64,000 nucleotides of DNA from Bacteroidales bacterium (lineage in GTDB: Bacteria > Bacteroidota > Bacteroidia > Bacteroidales > UBA932): the NCBI GenBank assembly GCA_017549505.1, contig JAFYUS010000030.1, forward strand, positions 62,001-126,000, written 5' to 3'. Below, one piece after another: positions 1-13,572 of the stretch. The notes below the pieces were generated by a model. It saw nothing but the letters and a program-made list of their open reading frames with translations. It made no database searches and was not told the origin of the DNA. The position numbers and the translations under genes are program-made. Position 1 is the first letter of the stretch; the number at the start of each line of letters is the position of its first letter.

Positions 1-1002
1 ATGTTCCGCAAGTACATGATCGAGTCGCTCGAGTGGTGGATGAAGGAATATCATATCGACGGCTACCGTTTCGACCTCATGGCCATCCATGACATCGAGA
101 CCATGAACATCATCAGCGAGCGTCTCCACGCAATCGACCCGGATGTCGTGATCTACGGCGAGGGTTGGGCAGCCCAGGCTCCTGCATATCCGGCTGAGGA
201 GATCGCCCTCAAGGCGAATACATACATGCTCGACAGGATCGGCGCATTCAGCGACAACATCCGCGACGCAGTACGCGGACCTCTCGGCTGTGAGAATGCC
301 GGTTTCATGGACGGAGTAGCAGGCAACAAGGAGAACATCGAGTTCGGTATCGCAGGTGGTGTCGAGCATCCGCAGGTTACTGTGGAGCGCTGGACAAACA
401 GCCCTCTTCAGCATGTAAGCTACGTGAGCTGCCACGATGACCACTGTCTCCGTGACCGTCTCGAGGAGGCTACAAAGGCTACCGAGCAGGAGCGTCTCAG
501 GATGGTCAAGCTCGCTCAGACTGCAGTCTACACATCTCAGGGTATTCCGTTCATTTTCGCGGGTGAGGAACTCTATCGTCACAAGCAGGGTGTCAAGAAC
601 AGCTACAACCAGCCTGACTCCATCAACGCAATCGACTGGACATACAAGACAAAGTACAACGACCTTGTGAAATATTATGCCGAGCTTGCTGCCATCCGTC
701 ATGCCCACCCGGGCTTCTGCCTCGGAGATGCAGACCTCGTACGCGAGAAGCTCCAGTTCATCGAGGTTGACGATCCATGCGTAGTGGCATTCCGCATCAG
801 CGGTCTCGAGGGCATCGACTCTGCAAAGTCCCTCACAGTGGTTCTCAACGGATCGAAGAAGAACGTGAAGGTCGAGATCCCTCAGGGCAACTACGTGGTG
901 CTCGCCCAGAACGCATATGCTGATGCAGACGGTTTCGGCGCATATTCAGGAAACTACTGCGCTGCAGCTGCAACATCCGCTACCATCCTTGCTGAAATGT
1001 AG
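1..1002 (+). CDS. pulA: type I pullulanase (GH13), C-terminal part, 5' end outside window
   Basis: The 333 visible residues are the C-terminal half of a GH13 pullulanase, which hydrolyses alpha-1,6 branches in pullulan, glycogen and starch. The nucleophile motif GYRFDLM (about residues 21-27), the acid/base motif YGEGW (about 52-56) and the transition-state Asp motif SCHDDH (about 143-148) are all present. A beta-sandwich C-domain follows. The ATG at base 1 is not a credible start, because the first strands of the barrel and the N-terminal domains of pullulanase are missing; the gene runs in from the left. It is followed by two GH13 genes and one GH97 gene on the same strand, so it belongs to a starch-degradation locus. 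No signal peptide can be judged because the N-terminus is absent. Confidence 0.9.
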   Translation: MFRKYMIESLEWWMKEYHIDGYRFDLMAIHDIETMNIISERLHAIDPDVVIYGEGWAAQAPAYPAEEIALKANTYMLDRIGAFSDNIRDAVRGPLGCENAGFMDGVAGNKENIEFGIAGGVEHPQVTVERWTNSPLQHVSYVSCHDDHCLRDRLEEATKATEQERLRMVKLAQTAVYTSQGIPFIFAGEELYRHKQGVKNSYNQPDSINAIDWTYKTKYNDLVKYYAELAAIRHAHPGFCLGDADLVREKLQFIEVDDPCVVAFRISGLEGIDSAKSLTVVLNGSKKNVKVEIPQGNYVVLAQNAYADADGFGAYSGNYCAAAATSATILAEM

Positions 1003-1010
1003 TACCTGAG

Positions 1011-1081
1011 ACAGAACCATAGGCCCGCGGAGCGGAGCATATCCCTATGCTCCTGCGGAGCGAGCGGGCCTATGGCTCTGT
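1011..1081. repeat. long nested palindrome between pullulanase and amylase genes
   Basis: The outer arms ACAGAACCATAGGCCCGC (1011-1028) and GCGGGCCTATGGCTCTGT (1064-1081) pair over 18 bp with one mismatch. Inside them an independent 8-bp stem, GGAGCATA (1034-1041) with TATGCTCC (1046-1053), closes a TCCC loop. The structure sits 9 bases after the pullulanase stop codon. It has no clear T-tract, so it could be an mRNA processing or stabilising hairpin or a REP-like element rather than a simple terminator. Confidence 0.7.
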
Positions 1082-1110
1082 CAGAAACAAGACAATAAAT
1101 AAAATCATAT

Positions 1111-2334
1111 ATGAAGAAGATACTTTTAGCTATTGCAGCTGCAATGATGGCTCTGTCATGTACACAGACAGAGGCTCCGAAGCAGCAGCCTCTTGAGAAC
1201 TCAGTGGTGTACGAGATGAATGTACGCCAATATACTCCTGCCGGTACATTCGCTGCCGCACAGGAGGAACTCCCGCGTCTTGCTGAAATGGGCGTGGACA
1301 TCGTATGGCTCATGCCGATCTATCCGATCGGTGTCGAGGGCCGCAAGGGAACCCTCGGTTCATACTATGCAGTGAAGAACTACTGCGAGATCAATCCTGA
1401 ATTCGGAACCCTCGAGGATTTCGACAATTTCGTGGCAGAGGCTCACAGACTCGGCCTCCGTGTCATCGTCGACTGGGTTGCCAACCATACTTCCCCTGAT
1501 GCGGTATGGGTTACAGGTAAGCCTGCAGACTGGTATGAGCGTGATGCTGAAGGCAACACTACCTTTACTGCAGATTGGTCTGACACAGCCAACCTCAACT
1601 ACGAGAACAAGGACGTATGGAAAGGAATGCAGGATGCACTCCGCTTCTGGATGGAGCGCGGCATCGACGGTTTCCGCTGCGACATGGCATGCGAGGTTCC
1701 TCTCGAATTCTGGCAGGAGACAATCGCCGGACTTCGTGCAGATTATCCGCACATGTACTGGCTTGCAGAAGGTGAAGAGCCTCTTCTCCATTCCCTTTCT
1801 GACTTCAACGCTTCATATTCATGGGAACTCCACCACATGATGAACGCAATCGCACGTGGCGAGCAGGGCATCCCTGAACTTCTCGCATACCTCGAGAAGG
1901 ACGCTCAGAGACAGCCTGAAGATGCATTCCGTCTCATGTTCACCTCAAACCACGACGAGAACTCATGGGCAGGTACCGAGTTCGAGAGAATGGGCGATGC
2001 TGCCAAGGTGATGGCTGTCCTCACATTCACTCTTCCTAACGGCCAGCCTCTCATCTACACAGGTCAGGAGATCGGATGGAACAAGAGATTCGAATTCTTC
2101 GAGACAGATCCGGTACCGGCATGGGAGAAGAACGAATACTTCGATTTCTACAAGGAACTCATCGCTGTCCGTCACGCAAACCCTGCGCTCGCAGCAGGCG
2201 GCAAGGGCGGTAAGTTCGAGGTCGTTTCCGCTGAGGACGGCGTTCTCGTGTTTACACGCACACTTCCTGAAAACAAGGTTACCGTCAAGGTTGAACTCAA
2301 GGCTCCATGGGGCTGGGAAATTACAGCAGAATAA
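1111..2334 (+). CDS. alpha-amylase family GH13 lipoprotein
   Basis: This 407-residue protein has a lipoprotein signal ending in LSC (Cys17), so it is probably anchored in the outer or inner membrane. The rest is a compact GH13 barrel. DWVANHTS (about 123-130) is the first conserved region, DGFRCDM carries the nucleophile Asp, WLAEGEE the acid/base Glu, and TSNHDEN the third catalytic Asp. The protein is short for the family, with only a small C-terminal beta domain. It follows the pullulanase gene after a 108-base gap and ends two bases before the next GH13 gene, so the two are likely co-transcribed. Maltooligosaccharide or starch hydrolysis is inferred from the family and neighbours; the exact bond preference cannot be read from sequence. 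Confidence 0.88.
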   Translation: MKKILLAIAAAMMALSCTQTEAPKQQPLENSVVYEMNVRQYTPAGTFAAAQEELPRLAEMGVDIVWLMPIYPIGVEGRKGTLGSYYAVKNYCEINPEFGTLEDFDNFVAEAHRLGLRVIVDWVANHTSPDAVWVTGKPADWYERDAEGNTTFTADWSDTANLNYENKDVWKGMQDALRFWMERGIDGFRCDMACEVPLEFWQETIAGLRADYPHMYWLAEGEEPLLHSLSDFNASYSWELHHMMNAIARGEQGIPELLAYLEKDAQRQPEDAFRLMFTSNHDENSWAGTEFERMGDAAKVMAVLTFTLPNGQPLIYTGQEIGWNKRFEFFETDPVPAWEKNEYFDFYKELIAVRHANPALAAGGKGGKFEVVSAEDGVLVFTRTLPENKVTVKVELKAPWGWEITAE

Positions 2335-2336
2335 TC

Positions 2337-6484
<4,148 letters not shown>

Positions 6485-6486
<2 letters not shown>

Positions 6487-6521
6487 AAAAATGCTCCGAG
6501 ATATCTCGGAGCAATTTTTTT
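6485..6521. terminator. bidirectional intrinsic terminator
   Basis: A perfect inverted repeat with arms TGCTCCGAGAT and ATCTCGGAGCA spans 6492-6513. It is flanked by an A-tract on the left and a T-tract on the right, so it can stop transcription from both sides. It separates the convergent GH97 gene (ends 6486) and peptidase gene (ends 6520); the T-tract includes the peptidase stop codon. Confidence 0.9.
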
Positions 6522-8934
6522 ATCGTTCAGGGATGTTGACGGATTTTTCGCTTTGGCCTTTGAGATGCTCGGAGAAGTAGTCTACGAGGCGCCAGTAGAA
6601 GTATTCGTTCATGTCTCCGAAACCGTGTCTCTGCTGCGGAAGCATGAGCATGTCGAAACGTTTTCCTGCTCTGATGAGCGCGTCCACGACACGTGTGGTG
6701 TTGCCCGGATGGACATTGTCGTCAATGTCGCCATGGACAAGAAGAAGATGGCCCTTGAGATTCTTCGCTATCTCAGGATTGGTCGCTATCTTGTATACGA
6801 AAGTCGTGTCACCCTTCTCGGAAACCGTCTCCTTCACGCCGTGATGCGTCTCGCTCCACCATCTGTTATAGATCGTGTTGTCATGGTTTCCTGCGCATGA
6901 AACCGCAACCTTGAAGAAGTCCGGATACTGGCAGATAGCCGCCGTACTCATGAATCCTCCGCCCGAATGTCCATGTATTCCGACCTTGTCGATATCGATG
7001 AAGGAATGGCGGTTCGCCAGCTGCTCGATCGCATACTTGTGGTCGGCAAGAGGATAGTCCCTCATGTTGCCGTAACCATAGTTATGGTACCATTTCGATC
7101 TGCTCGGATGTCCTCCTCTCTGACCGACCGAGATCACGATGAATCCGGCCTGTGCCAGACGGTCGGTGCGTACGCTCATGCGTGTGAAAGGATAGTACAC
7201 GGCCTCCACCTGTGGACCCGGATAGACATAGTCCACGATAGGATAGACCTTTGTAGAATCGAAATCGAAAGGCTTGTACATCACTCCGTAGAGGTCTGTC
7301 ACGCCGTCGGCAGCCTTTACCTTGAAAAGTTCCGGGAACTTGTAGCCGTTTGCAAAGAGCTGTGAGAAATCGCTCTCCTGGATATCCATGACCTTCTTTC
7401 CTGTATTGTCCAGAAGGACGCACATAGGTACGGTGTTTATCCTTGAATAGTTGTCTACGACGAACTTCGCGTCATCGTCGACCTCGACCTGGTGGAAGTA
7501 GTCTCCCTTGGTTATCTGGGTAAGTCCGCTTCCGTCGAGATTGACACGATACAGATGCTCATAGTACGGATTCTCGTCCTTGTTCCTGCCGTTGGCCGTG
7601 AAATAGACAGTGCGCGCCTTCTCGTCCACCTTCAGGATCTCCTCCACATGCCAAGGACCCTTGGTTATGCGGTTCTTGAGCTTGCCGTTGTCGTCATACA
7701 GATAGAGGTGGGCCCATCCGTCGCGCTCGCTCCAATGGATGAGTTCCTTGCCGCCGGACAGAGTCTTCAATGCGCGTGTCTCCTGATATGTGTTCATCCT
7801 CTCTTCTATGACAGGCACGATGCTGTCCTGACCGACGGTATATGAACATACGTCGATGCGGTAAAGGTCGCGGCTGCTGCGTGTAAGGAAGAACCTGTCG
7901 TTGTCGCCCTGCCATATTGCATGTCTCTCCTCCATATCTCTCTGCTTCTGCTGGAGCGGGCGTCTTTCCAGACTGAGGGTCTGGTCCTTGTATGCCGATG
8001 TGCGGATCTCCTTGCGGCTGTTGTCGTTCATGTCGAAGATATACAGGTGGTCGACGGGTGCCTCCTTCTCGCCCGGCATCTGGTATTTGTAGGTCTCGAG
8101 GGTCGGACGTGGCTTTGACATCACGTTGATGACCCAGAGGTCCTTGACCTCGCGTTCATCTGTAAGGATGGTCGCGAAATAGCGTGAATCCGGAGACCAC
8201 ATGCCGTATACGGCACGACGCTTTCCGTTGCACAGGGTATCGGTATTGACGGTCTTGTACGGCATTCCGTAACCGAAGTCCTTGACTCCGTCAGTGGTGA
8301 TCTGGATCTCCACGATGGTAGAGTCCTTCTCATCCTTGCGTGCCTTCTGGTAGTCCTCATAGCTCATCCTGTAAAGGTTGAGGTCCTTGGCATATACAAC
8401 TGTCTTCTTGTCAGGCGAAATAGAACCCCAGCTCAGACGTTTCGGATCCTTTTCCTTGTCCTTCAGGTGGGTGAGTCTTCTTGATGGGTAGTCATAAGAG
8501 AAATAGAATACTTCCTTCTCCTTCTTTCCTTTTTCGTTCTTCACTTCCTTTGTCGAGGTTACCTCGAATGTGAATGTCTGTCCGTCCTCCTTTGCCTTCA
8601 GGTTGCGGATCGGAAGGTGCAGGGCATCATAAGGGTCACGTACTGTCTCTGTAAGCTGGGATGCCAGTTCATCCCTGTCGAAGAGGGGAGTCTTAGTCTT
8701 CTTTACAGGATCCACTACATACCACTGCGTGCCGTCGCTGGTCTTGTACTCATACCAGAAGCAGTTACCTTGCTGGAACCAGTGAGGGTCCACTGTGGTA
8801 GAGAACAGCATGGTGCTGAGTTTGGACTGGGTGAACTTTTCTGCCTGAAGATATTCAGGAATCCTCTCCTGTGCCTCAGACATTGCCGCTCCAAGTGACA
8901 TCGCGGCAAGGATTGTGATCAAAAACTTCTTCAT
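6520..8934 (-). CDS. dipeptidyl peptidase IV family serine peptidase (S9B)
   Basis: The 804-residue protein has a cleavable signal peptide (cut probably after SEAQ), a beta-propeller domain to about residue 540 and an alpha/beta hydrolase peptidase domain. The catalytic Ser is in GHSGGG (about 657), the Asp in HGDIDDNVHPG (about 737) and the His in QQRHGFGD (about 771). The family cuts dipeptides, often X-Pro, from peptide N-termini in the periplasm. GHSGGG differs from the more common GWSYGG around the nucleophile but keeps the G-x-S-x-G-G pattern. It is divergent from uvrA. With the M3 peptidase and subtilase elsewhere in the window it would support peptide use as a nutrient. Confidence 0.9.
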   Translation of the reverse strand: MKKFLITILAAMSLGAAMSEAQERIPEYLQAEKFTQSKLSTMLFSTTVDPHWFQQGNCFWYEYKTSDGTQWYVVDPVKKTKTPLFDRDELASQLTETVRDPYDALHLPIRNLKAKEDGQTFTFEVTSTKEVKNEKGKKEKEVFYFSYDYPSRRLTHLKDKEKDPKRLSWGSISPDKKTVVYAKDLNLYRMSYEDYQKARKDEKDSTIVEIQITTDGVKDFGYGMPYKTVNTDTLCNGKRRAVYGMWSPDSRYFATILTDEREVKDLWVINVMSKPRPTLETYKYQMPGEKEAPVDHLYIFDMNDNSRKEIRTSAYKDQTLSLERRPLQQKQRDMEERHAIWQGDNDRFFLTRSSRDLYRIDVCSYTVGQDSIVPVIEERMNTYQETRALKTLSGGKELIHWSERDGWAHLYLYDDNGKLKNRITKGPWHVEEILKVDEKARTVYFTANGRNKDENPYYEHLYRVNLDGSGLTQITKGDYFHQVEVDDDAKFVVDNYSRINTVPMCVLLDNTGKKVMDIQESDFSQLFANGYKFPELFKVKAADGVTDLYGVMYKPFDFDSTKVYPIVDYVYPGPQVEAVYYPFTRMSVRTDRLAQAGFIVISVGQRGGHPSRSKWYHNYGYGNMRDYPLADHKYAIEQLANRHSFIDIDKVGIHGHSGGGFMSTAAICQYPDFFKVAVSCAGNHDNTIYNRWWSETHHGVKETVSEKGDTTFVYKIATNPEIAKNLKGHLLLVHGDIDDNVHPGNTTRVVDALIRAGKRFDMLMLPQQRHGFGDMNEYFYWRLVDYFSEHLKGQSEKSVNIPER

Positions 8935-8982
8935 CGGTCTATCCGTTAAATGTTAGCGGTGCTAAATTTACGAATAATTCCG

Positions 8983-8990
8983 TATATTTG
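8983..8990 (+). promoter_or_regulatory. -7 box TATATTTG of uvrA
   Basis: TATATTTG fits the Bacteroidota TAnnTTTG -7 box. It ends only 7 bases before the uvrA ATG at 8998, so the transcript would start at or almost at the start codon. No convincing -33 TTG was found. Confidence 0.55.
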
Positions 8991-8997
8991 TAGACCT

Positions 8998-11757
8998 ATG
9001 GATAAGAAGAAGGATTATATCGAGATAAAGGGGGCGAAGGCCCATAACCTCAAAGGAGCGTCGCTGGCGATACCTCGCGACAGTTTTGTCGTCGTGACCG
9101 GACTCAGCGGAAGCGGCAAGTCATCCCTTGCCTTCGATACGATCTATGCCGAAGGCCAGCGCAGGTACATGGATACCCTTTCCACATATGCCAAGCATTT
9201 CATGGGCATATTGGAAAAACCCGAGGTCGAATCGATTACGGGCCTCAGCCCGATAATCGCCATAGAGCAGAAGACGACCGGCAACAACCCGCGTTCGACA
9301 GTCGGTACCATTACGGAAATCTACGATTTCCTACGTCTTCTGTATGCAAGGGCATCGACCGCCTATTCCCCGCAGACGGGGAAGGCCATGGTCCGTTACA
9401 CGGACGAACAGATAGTTTCACTGATCATGGAGAACTACGGCGGACGCAAATGCTACCTTCTTGCACCGGTAGTCAAAGGCCGTAAAGGCCATTACAAGGA
9501 ACTTCTCGAGCAGATGCGCAAGAGGGGATATACGCAGGTGCGTGTGGACGGCGAACTGCTCGAACTGAATGAAATAACATCTCTGGACCGATACAAGGCC
9601 CACTTCATCGAACTGGTCGTCGACCGTCTCAAACCTTCGCAGAAGGATGAGAAGCGTATCAAGGACTCCGTCATGTCTGCCCTTAATTTCGGAAAAGGTT
9701 CGCTTGCCGTGATGGATATGGAGACGGAAGAAGTACACCATTATTCCAAGCATCTTGTATGTCCGGATACCGGTCTTTCCTTGGCCGAACCGGCTCCGCA
9801 TTCCTTCTCCTTCAATTCTCCGCAGGGCTACTGCCCGCATTGCAAGGGTCTTGGAATCATCGTTGACGTTAACATGGACACGATCATTCCGGACCGTTCG
9901 GTTTCCATCGCAGACGGCGGAATCGTGCCTCTGGGCAAGATCCGTGAGACAAAGAAGTTCGATGTCATAAGGTCCATAGCCCGCAAGTACAATTTCTCTC
10001 TTTATGATCCGATAGATGAACTGCCTGATGAGGTGGTTTCGCTGATCGTGTTCGGCTCTGACGAACTTTTCAGGGTGGGAGAGGGTACTTCGTCGGAGAT
10101 GGTCAGCTTCGGAGGCATTGTCGATGACATCAATGAAAAGATCACATGTCCTGTCTGCGGCGGTACCCGCCTGAACCAGGACACCACATATTTCAAGATA
10201 GACGGAAAGACCATTTCAGAGGTTTCCGCTATGGAAATCTCCCAGCTGAAGGACTGGCTTTTCTCTTTGGATGAGGTCTTTGACAAGAGGGAGAGTACTA
10301 TCGCCCGCGATATTCTCAAGGAGCTCAAGGACAGGGTGCAGTTCCTTCTCGATGTAGGTCTGGATTATCTTTCGCTTGACCGTGCGACTTCTTCGCTTTC
10401 TGGCGGAGAGAGCCAGAGAATCCGTCTTGCGACCCAGATAGGTTCCAAGCTCGTCAATGTGTTGTACATCCTCGACGAGCCGTCTATCGGACTTCATCAG
10501 AGGGACAACCGCAAGCTCATCGCTTCGCTCAAGAAGCTTCGCGACGAGGGTAATTCGGTAATGGTCGTCGAACATGATGCGGAGACCATGATGGCGGCAG
10601 ACTGGCTGGTCGATGTCGGCCCCGGTGCCGGCGATGCCGGCGGCCGCATCTGCTTCAGCGGACCAATAGACCGCGTCTTCAACGGTGAAGAGACTTCCGA
10701 AACCCTCAGATACCTCCGCGGGGAGAAGCAGATTGAAGTGCCGGCGGAACGAAGGCTCGGAAATGGCTTGACCCTTGGAATCAGGGGAGCGAGAGGAAAC
10801 AACCTGAAGAATGTGAATGTGGATTTTCCTCTGGGAATGCTCATCGGTATAAGCGGAGTCAGCGGAAGCGGCAAGTCCTCCCTTATCAATGAGACTCTGA
10901 TGCCTGTACTGAAGAACAAGTTCTACAATGCCAAGATGCAGCCTCTTCCGTACGAGCGTATCGTAGGGGTTGAAAACATAGACAAGCTCATCGAGATCGA
11001 CCAGAGCCCGATAGGACGTACTCCACGAAGCAATCCTGCAACCTTTACAGGAGTCTTCAACGATATCCGCAACCTTTTCGAGGCGACTCCGGATGCCAAG
11101 GTACGCGGCTTCAAGGCCGGACGTTTCTCCTTCAATGTGCCTGGAGGACGTTGCGAGGAATGCAAGGGTGCCGGCATAAAGGTCATAGAGATGAACTTCC
11201 TTCCGTCTGTGAATGTCGTATGCAACGAATGTCGCGGACGTCGATACAAGAATGATACTCTGGCTGTCAAGTACAAGGGAAAGAACATCAACGATGTGCT
11301 TGAGATGCCGGTGAGCGAAGCATATGAATTCTTTTCGAACATCCCTTCGATAGCCCAGAAGCTCAAGGCGATGGTAGATGTCGGCCTCGGCTATGTGAGG
11401 CTCGGCCAGTCCGCCGTGACTTTGTCAGGCGGAGAAAGCCAGCGAATGAAGCTGGCCTCTGAACTTTCCAAGCGAAGCACCGGAAATACCTTATATATAT
11501 TGGACGAGCCGACCACAGGACTCCACTTCGATGATATAAAGGTCCTTCTGGATGTGCTCCAGCAGCTGGTCGATCAGGGAAATACAGTGATCATCATCGA
11601 ACACAACCTCGATGTCCTCAAGTCGGTCGATTATATTTTCGACATGGGCCCGGAAGGCGGAAAGAACGGAGGAATGATAATTGCCGAAGGCACGCCGGAA
11701 CAGATTGCCGACAATCCTGACTCCGTGACCGGTCCTTTCCTGAAAGAAATACTTTAA
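8998..11757 (+). CDS. uvrA: excinuclease ABC subunit A
   Basis: UvrA recognises bulky DNA lesions and hands them to UvrB in nucleotide excision repair. The start at 8998 (MDKKKDY) gives 919 residues and places the first Walker [10 protein letters not shown], at 35-43; an upstream ATG at 8950 would lie before the -7 box. The second ATPase half has GVSGSGKSS and both halves have LSGGESQR signatures with LDEPS and LDEPT Walker B motifs. The central zinc module has CEEC and CNEC pairs. In the first zinc-finger-like region the usual CPxC is CPDTG, so one Cys is absent, while the downstream CPHC pair is intact. The gene is followed after 7 bases by the nucleoside kinase gene and may be co-transcribed with it. 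Confidence 0.95.
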   Translation: MDKKKDYIEIKGAKAHNLKGASLAIPRDSFVVVTGLSGSGKSSLAFDTIYAEGQRRYMDTLSTYAKHFMGILEKPEVESITGLSPIIAIEQKTTGNNPRSTVGTITEIYDFLRLLYARASTAYSPQTGKAMVRYTDEQIVSLIMENYGGRKCYLLAPVVKGRKGHYKELLEQMRKRGYTQVRVDGELLELNEITSLDRYKAHFIELVVDRLKPSQKDEKRIKDSVMSALNFGKGSLAVMDMETEEVHHYSKHLVCPDTGLSLAEPAPHSFSFNSPQGYCPHCKGLGIIVDVNMDTIIPDRSVSIADGGIVPLGKIRETKKFDVIRSIARKYNFSLYDPIDELPDEVVSLIVFGSDELFRVGEGTSSEMVSFGGIVDDINEKITCPVCGGTRLNQDTTYFKIDGKTISEVSAMEISQLKDWLFSLDEVFDKRESTIARDILKELKDRVQFLLDVGLDYLSLDRATSSLSGGESQRIRLATQIGSKLVNVLYILDEPSIGLHQRDNRKLIASLKKLRDEGNSVMVVEHDAETMMAADWLVDVGPGAGDAGGRICFSGPIDRVFNGEETSETLRYLRGEKQIEVPAERRLGNGLTLGIRGARGNNLKNVNVDFPLGMLIGISGVSGSGKSSLINETLMPVLKNKFYNAKMQPLPYERIVGVENIDKLIEIDQSPIGRTPRSNPATFTGVFNDIRNLFEATPDAKVRGFKAGRFSFNVPGGRCEECKGAGIKVIEMNFLPSVNVVCNECRGRRYKNDTLAVKYKGKNINDVLEMPVSEAYEFFSNIPSIAQKLKAMVDVGLGYVRLGQSAVTLSGGESQRMKLASELSKRSTGNTLYILDEPTTGLHFDDIKVLLDVLQQLVDQGNTVIIIEHNLDVLKSVDYIFDMGPEGGKNGGMIIAEGTPEQIADNPDSVTGPFLKEIL

Positions 11758-11764
11758 AATATAT

Positions 11765-13450
11765 ATGGAAGACATCAGAATCTATTGCGAGAACTCAGGT
11801 TCATACGTCATGGTACCGATGGGTACGACCCTGAAGGAACTGTCGGATAAATCATGTCCTGGGCCGATGCTTGCCGCGTTGGTCGACAATAAGCTCAAGT
11901 CCCTGGACTATGTGATCATAAATCCTCATAATGTCCGTTTTGTCGGATATGACCATCCGGACGGAAGACGTACATATATAAGGTCGCTGTGCTTCGTGCT
12001 GCAGAATGTGGTGCGCGAGATGTTCCCGGACAAGGTGCTTGCGATAGATTACTCGCTTCCTAGCGGACTCTATTGCGAAGTCAGGGAACTGGAGCCGATG
12101 GAGGACGGTCGTCCTAAGGTATTCTTCATGACCGATGACCAGATCCAGGAGGTAGAGGACAGGATGAGGGAGATTGTGGAAGCCGACCTTCCTTTCACCA
12201 AGGAGATGCTTGAACTGGAAGAATGCGAAAGGCTCTTCGCTGCAAATCATCAATATGAGAAGGTACACCTTTTCAAGACTCTCGGACGTTTTCATAATAG
12301 TGTATATTTCCTTGATGGTAAGGCTGATACATTCTATGGTCCACTTGCTCCTTCGACAGGCTTTCTGAAAACCTTCGAGATAATGGGCTTCAATGAAGGA
12401 TTCTGTCTCCAGTATCCTATGGACGGATGTCCTGACAAGGTTCTTCGTATGAAGAGGCAGTCAAAGCTCGCCACAGCGCTAGGCGAGCATTCCGACTGGT
12501 GTTCGATAATGGGAGTCAGCGGAATAGGAAAACTTAACGAGAAGGTGCTTTCCGGAGAAATCGTCGACCTCATCAATCTTTCTGAGGCCCTCCATGAGAG
12601 GAAATATGCTGAAATAGCAGATCAGATATATGCACGTCGCGGCAGCGTGAAGATAGTCTTCATCGCCGGCCCTTCAAGCAGCGGCAAGACATCGACTTCC
12701 AAGAGGCTGGCACTTCAGTGCCGCATCCTTGGACTGAATCCGAAGGTGATCGAGCTCGATAACTATTTCGTGGAAAGGGAGATGACTCCTAAGGATGAGA
12801 ACGGCGAATACGACTTCGAATGTCTCGGAGCCATGGACCTGGATCTGCTCGGCCGCCAGCTGAACGACCTTCTCGACGGAAAGGAAGTCGAGATACCGCG
12901 CTTCGATTTCAAGGAAGGCCGTAAATATTTCGAGGGCAATATGATGCAGCTCCATGAGAAGGATATCCTCATCATGGAAGGAATCCACGCCCTGAACCCG
13001 GCGATGATTCTGGGTGTCGATCCTGCGAAGGTCTTCCGCGTATACGCGTCAGCCCTGACTTCGCTGTCGATCGACGAAAACAACAACATCTCGACTTCGG
13101 ATAACCGCATGCTCCGACGCATGATCCGCGACAACCGCACCCGAGGTGTCTCTCCGGAAAGTACGATCATGAGGTGGCAGAGCGTGCGTCGAGGCGAAAA
13201 CAGGAACATCTTCCCGTACCAGGAGAACGCCGATGCTGTCTTCAATTCAGCCCATATCTTCGAACTTCCGGTGCTGAAGTACTATGCCGAACCTCTCCTG
13301 CGAAGGATCTCGCCGACTTCTCCGGCCTACGTCGAGGCTACCCGCATGCTGAAGTTCCTCGGATACATCGTCGCCCTTTCGCCGGCTGAAATCGCAGCCA
13401 TCCCGCCGACTTCCATCCTCCGCGAATTCATCGACGGTCAGACCCTGTGA
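11765..13450 (+). CDS. TGS-domain nucleoside (uridine-like) kinase
   Basis: This 561-residue protein combines an N-terminal TGS-like region (about 1-60) and a threonyl-tRNA-synthetase-like second domain (about 60-280) with a C-terminal uridine kinase/phosphoribulokinase-type P-loop domain. The Walker A is GPSSSGKT at about 301-308, followed by LDNYF and an arginine-rich lid region with RRMIRDNRTRG. Proteins of this build are annotated as nucleoside kinases in Bacteroidota and Firmicutes. The kinase activity is inferred from the P-loop half; the role of the RNA-type N-terminal part is unknown, although regulation or RNA binding is conceivable. It lies 7 bases after uvrA. Its 3' end is followed by a REP-like palindrome. 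Confidence 0.8.
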   Translation: MEDIRIYCENSGSYVMVPMGTTLKELSDKSCPGPMLAALVDNKLKSLDYVIINPHNVRFVGYDHPDGRRTYIRSLCFVLQNVVREMFPDKVLAIDYSLPSGLYCEVRELEPMEDGRPKVFFMTDDQIQEVEDRMREIVEADLPFTKEMLELEECERLFAANHQYEKVHLFKTLGRFHNSVYFLDGKADTFYGPLAPSTGFLKTFEIMGFNEGFCLQYPMDGCPDKVLRMKRQSKLATALGEHSDWCSIMGVSGIGKLNEKVLSGEIVDLINLSEALHERKYAEIADQIYARRGSVKIVFIAGPSSSGKTSTSKRLALQCRILGLNPKVIELDNYFVEREMTPKDENGEYDFECLGAMDLDLLGRQLNDLLDGKEVEIPRFDFKEGRKYFEGNMMQLHEKDILIMEGIHALNPAMILGVDPAKVFRVYASALTSLSIDENNNISTSDNRMLRRMIRDNRTRGVSPESTIMRWQSVRRGENRNIFPYQENADAVFNSAHIFELPVLKYYAEPLLRRISPTSPAYVEATRMLKFLGYIVALSPAEIAAIPPTSILREFIDGQTL

Positions 13451-13502
13451 CTTTTGTATTGCTGTGTCTCATGTAACTCGAACATTATCAATTGGTTATA
13501 TA

Positions 13503-13534
13503 AACTGCGTGCTCCCCTTTGGCGGCACGCAGTT
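13503..13534 (-). repeat. REP-like palindrome, copy A
   Basis: The arms AACTGCGTGC (13503-13512) and GCACGCAGTT (13525-13534) pair perfectly. The 12-base centre TCCCCTTTGGCG is the reverse complement of the centre in copy C, which sets the orientation to minus. It lies 39 bases beyond the 3' end of the transposase gene. Identical 32-base copies occur at 43033-43064 and 46772-46803 and a variant at 14667-14700. Confidence 0.85.
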
Positions 13535-13572
13535 GTTGTAATGTGTTGTGATTCAGAGTGTTGGGTGCTGCG

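Noticed and set aside
1-3. ATG at base 1 as the start of the pullulanase
   Set aside because: The frame begins in the middle of the GH13 barrel, so the gene is cut by the window edge.
2307-2336. Upstream ATG for the SusA-like gene
   Set aside because: It lies within the previous gene and would spoil the lipoprotein signal that starts at 2337.
6553-7845. Several open frames on the plus strand inside the DPP-IV gene
   Set aside because: They mirror the codon pattern of the real gene and have no promoter or family match.
8950-8997. Longer uvrA start at 8950
   Set aside because: It precedes the -7 box at 8983-8990, and the extra 16 residues are not UvrA-like.
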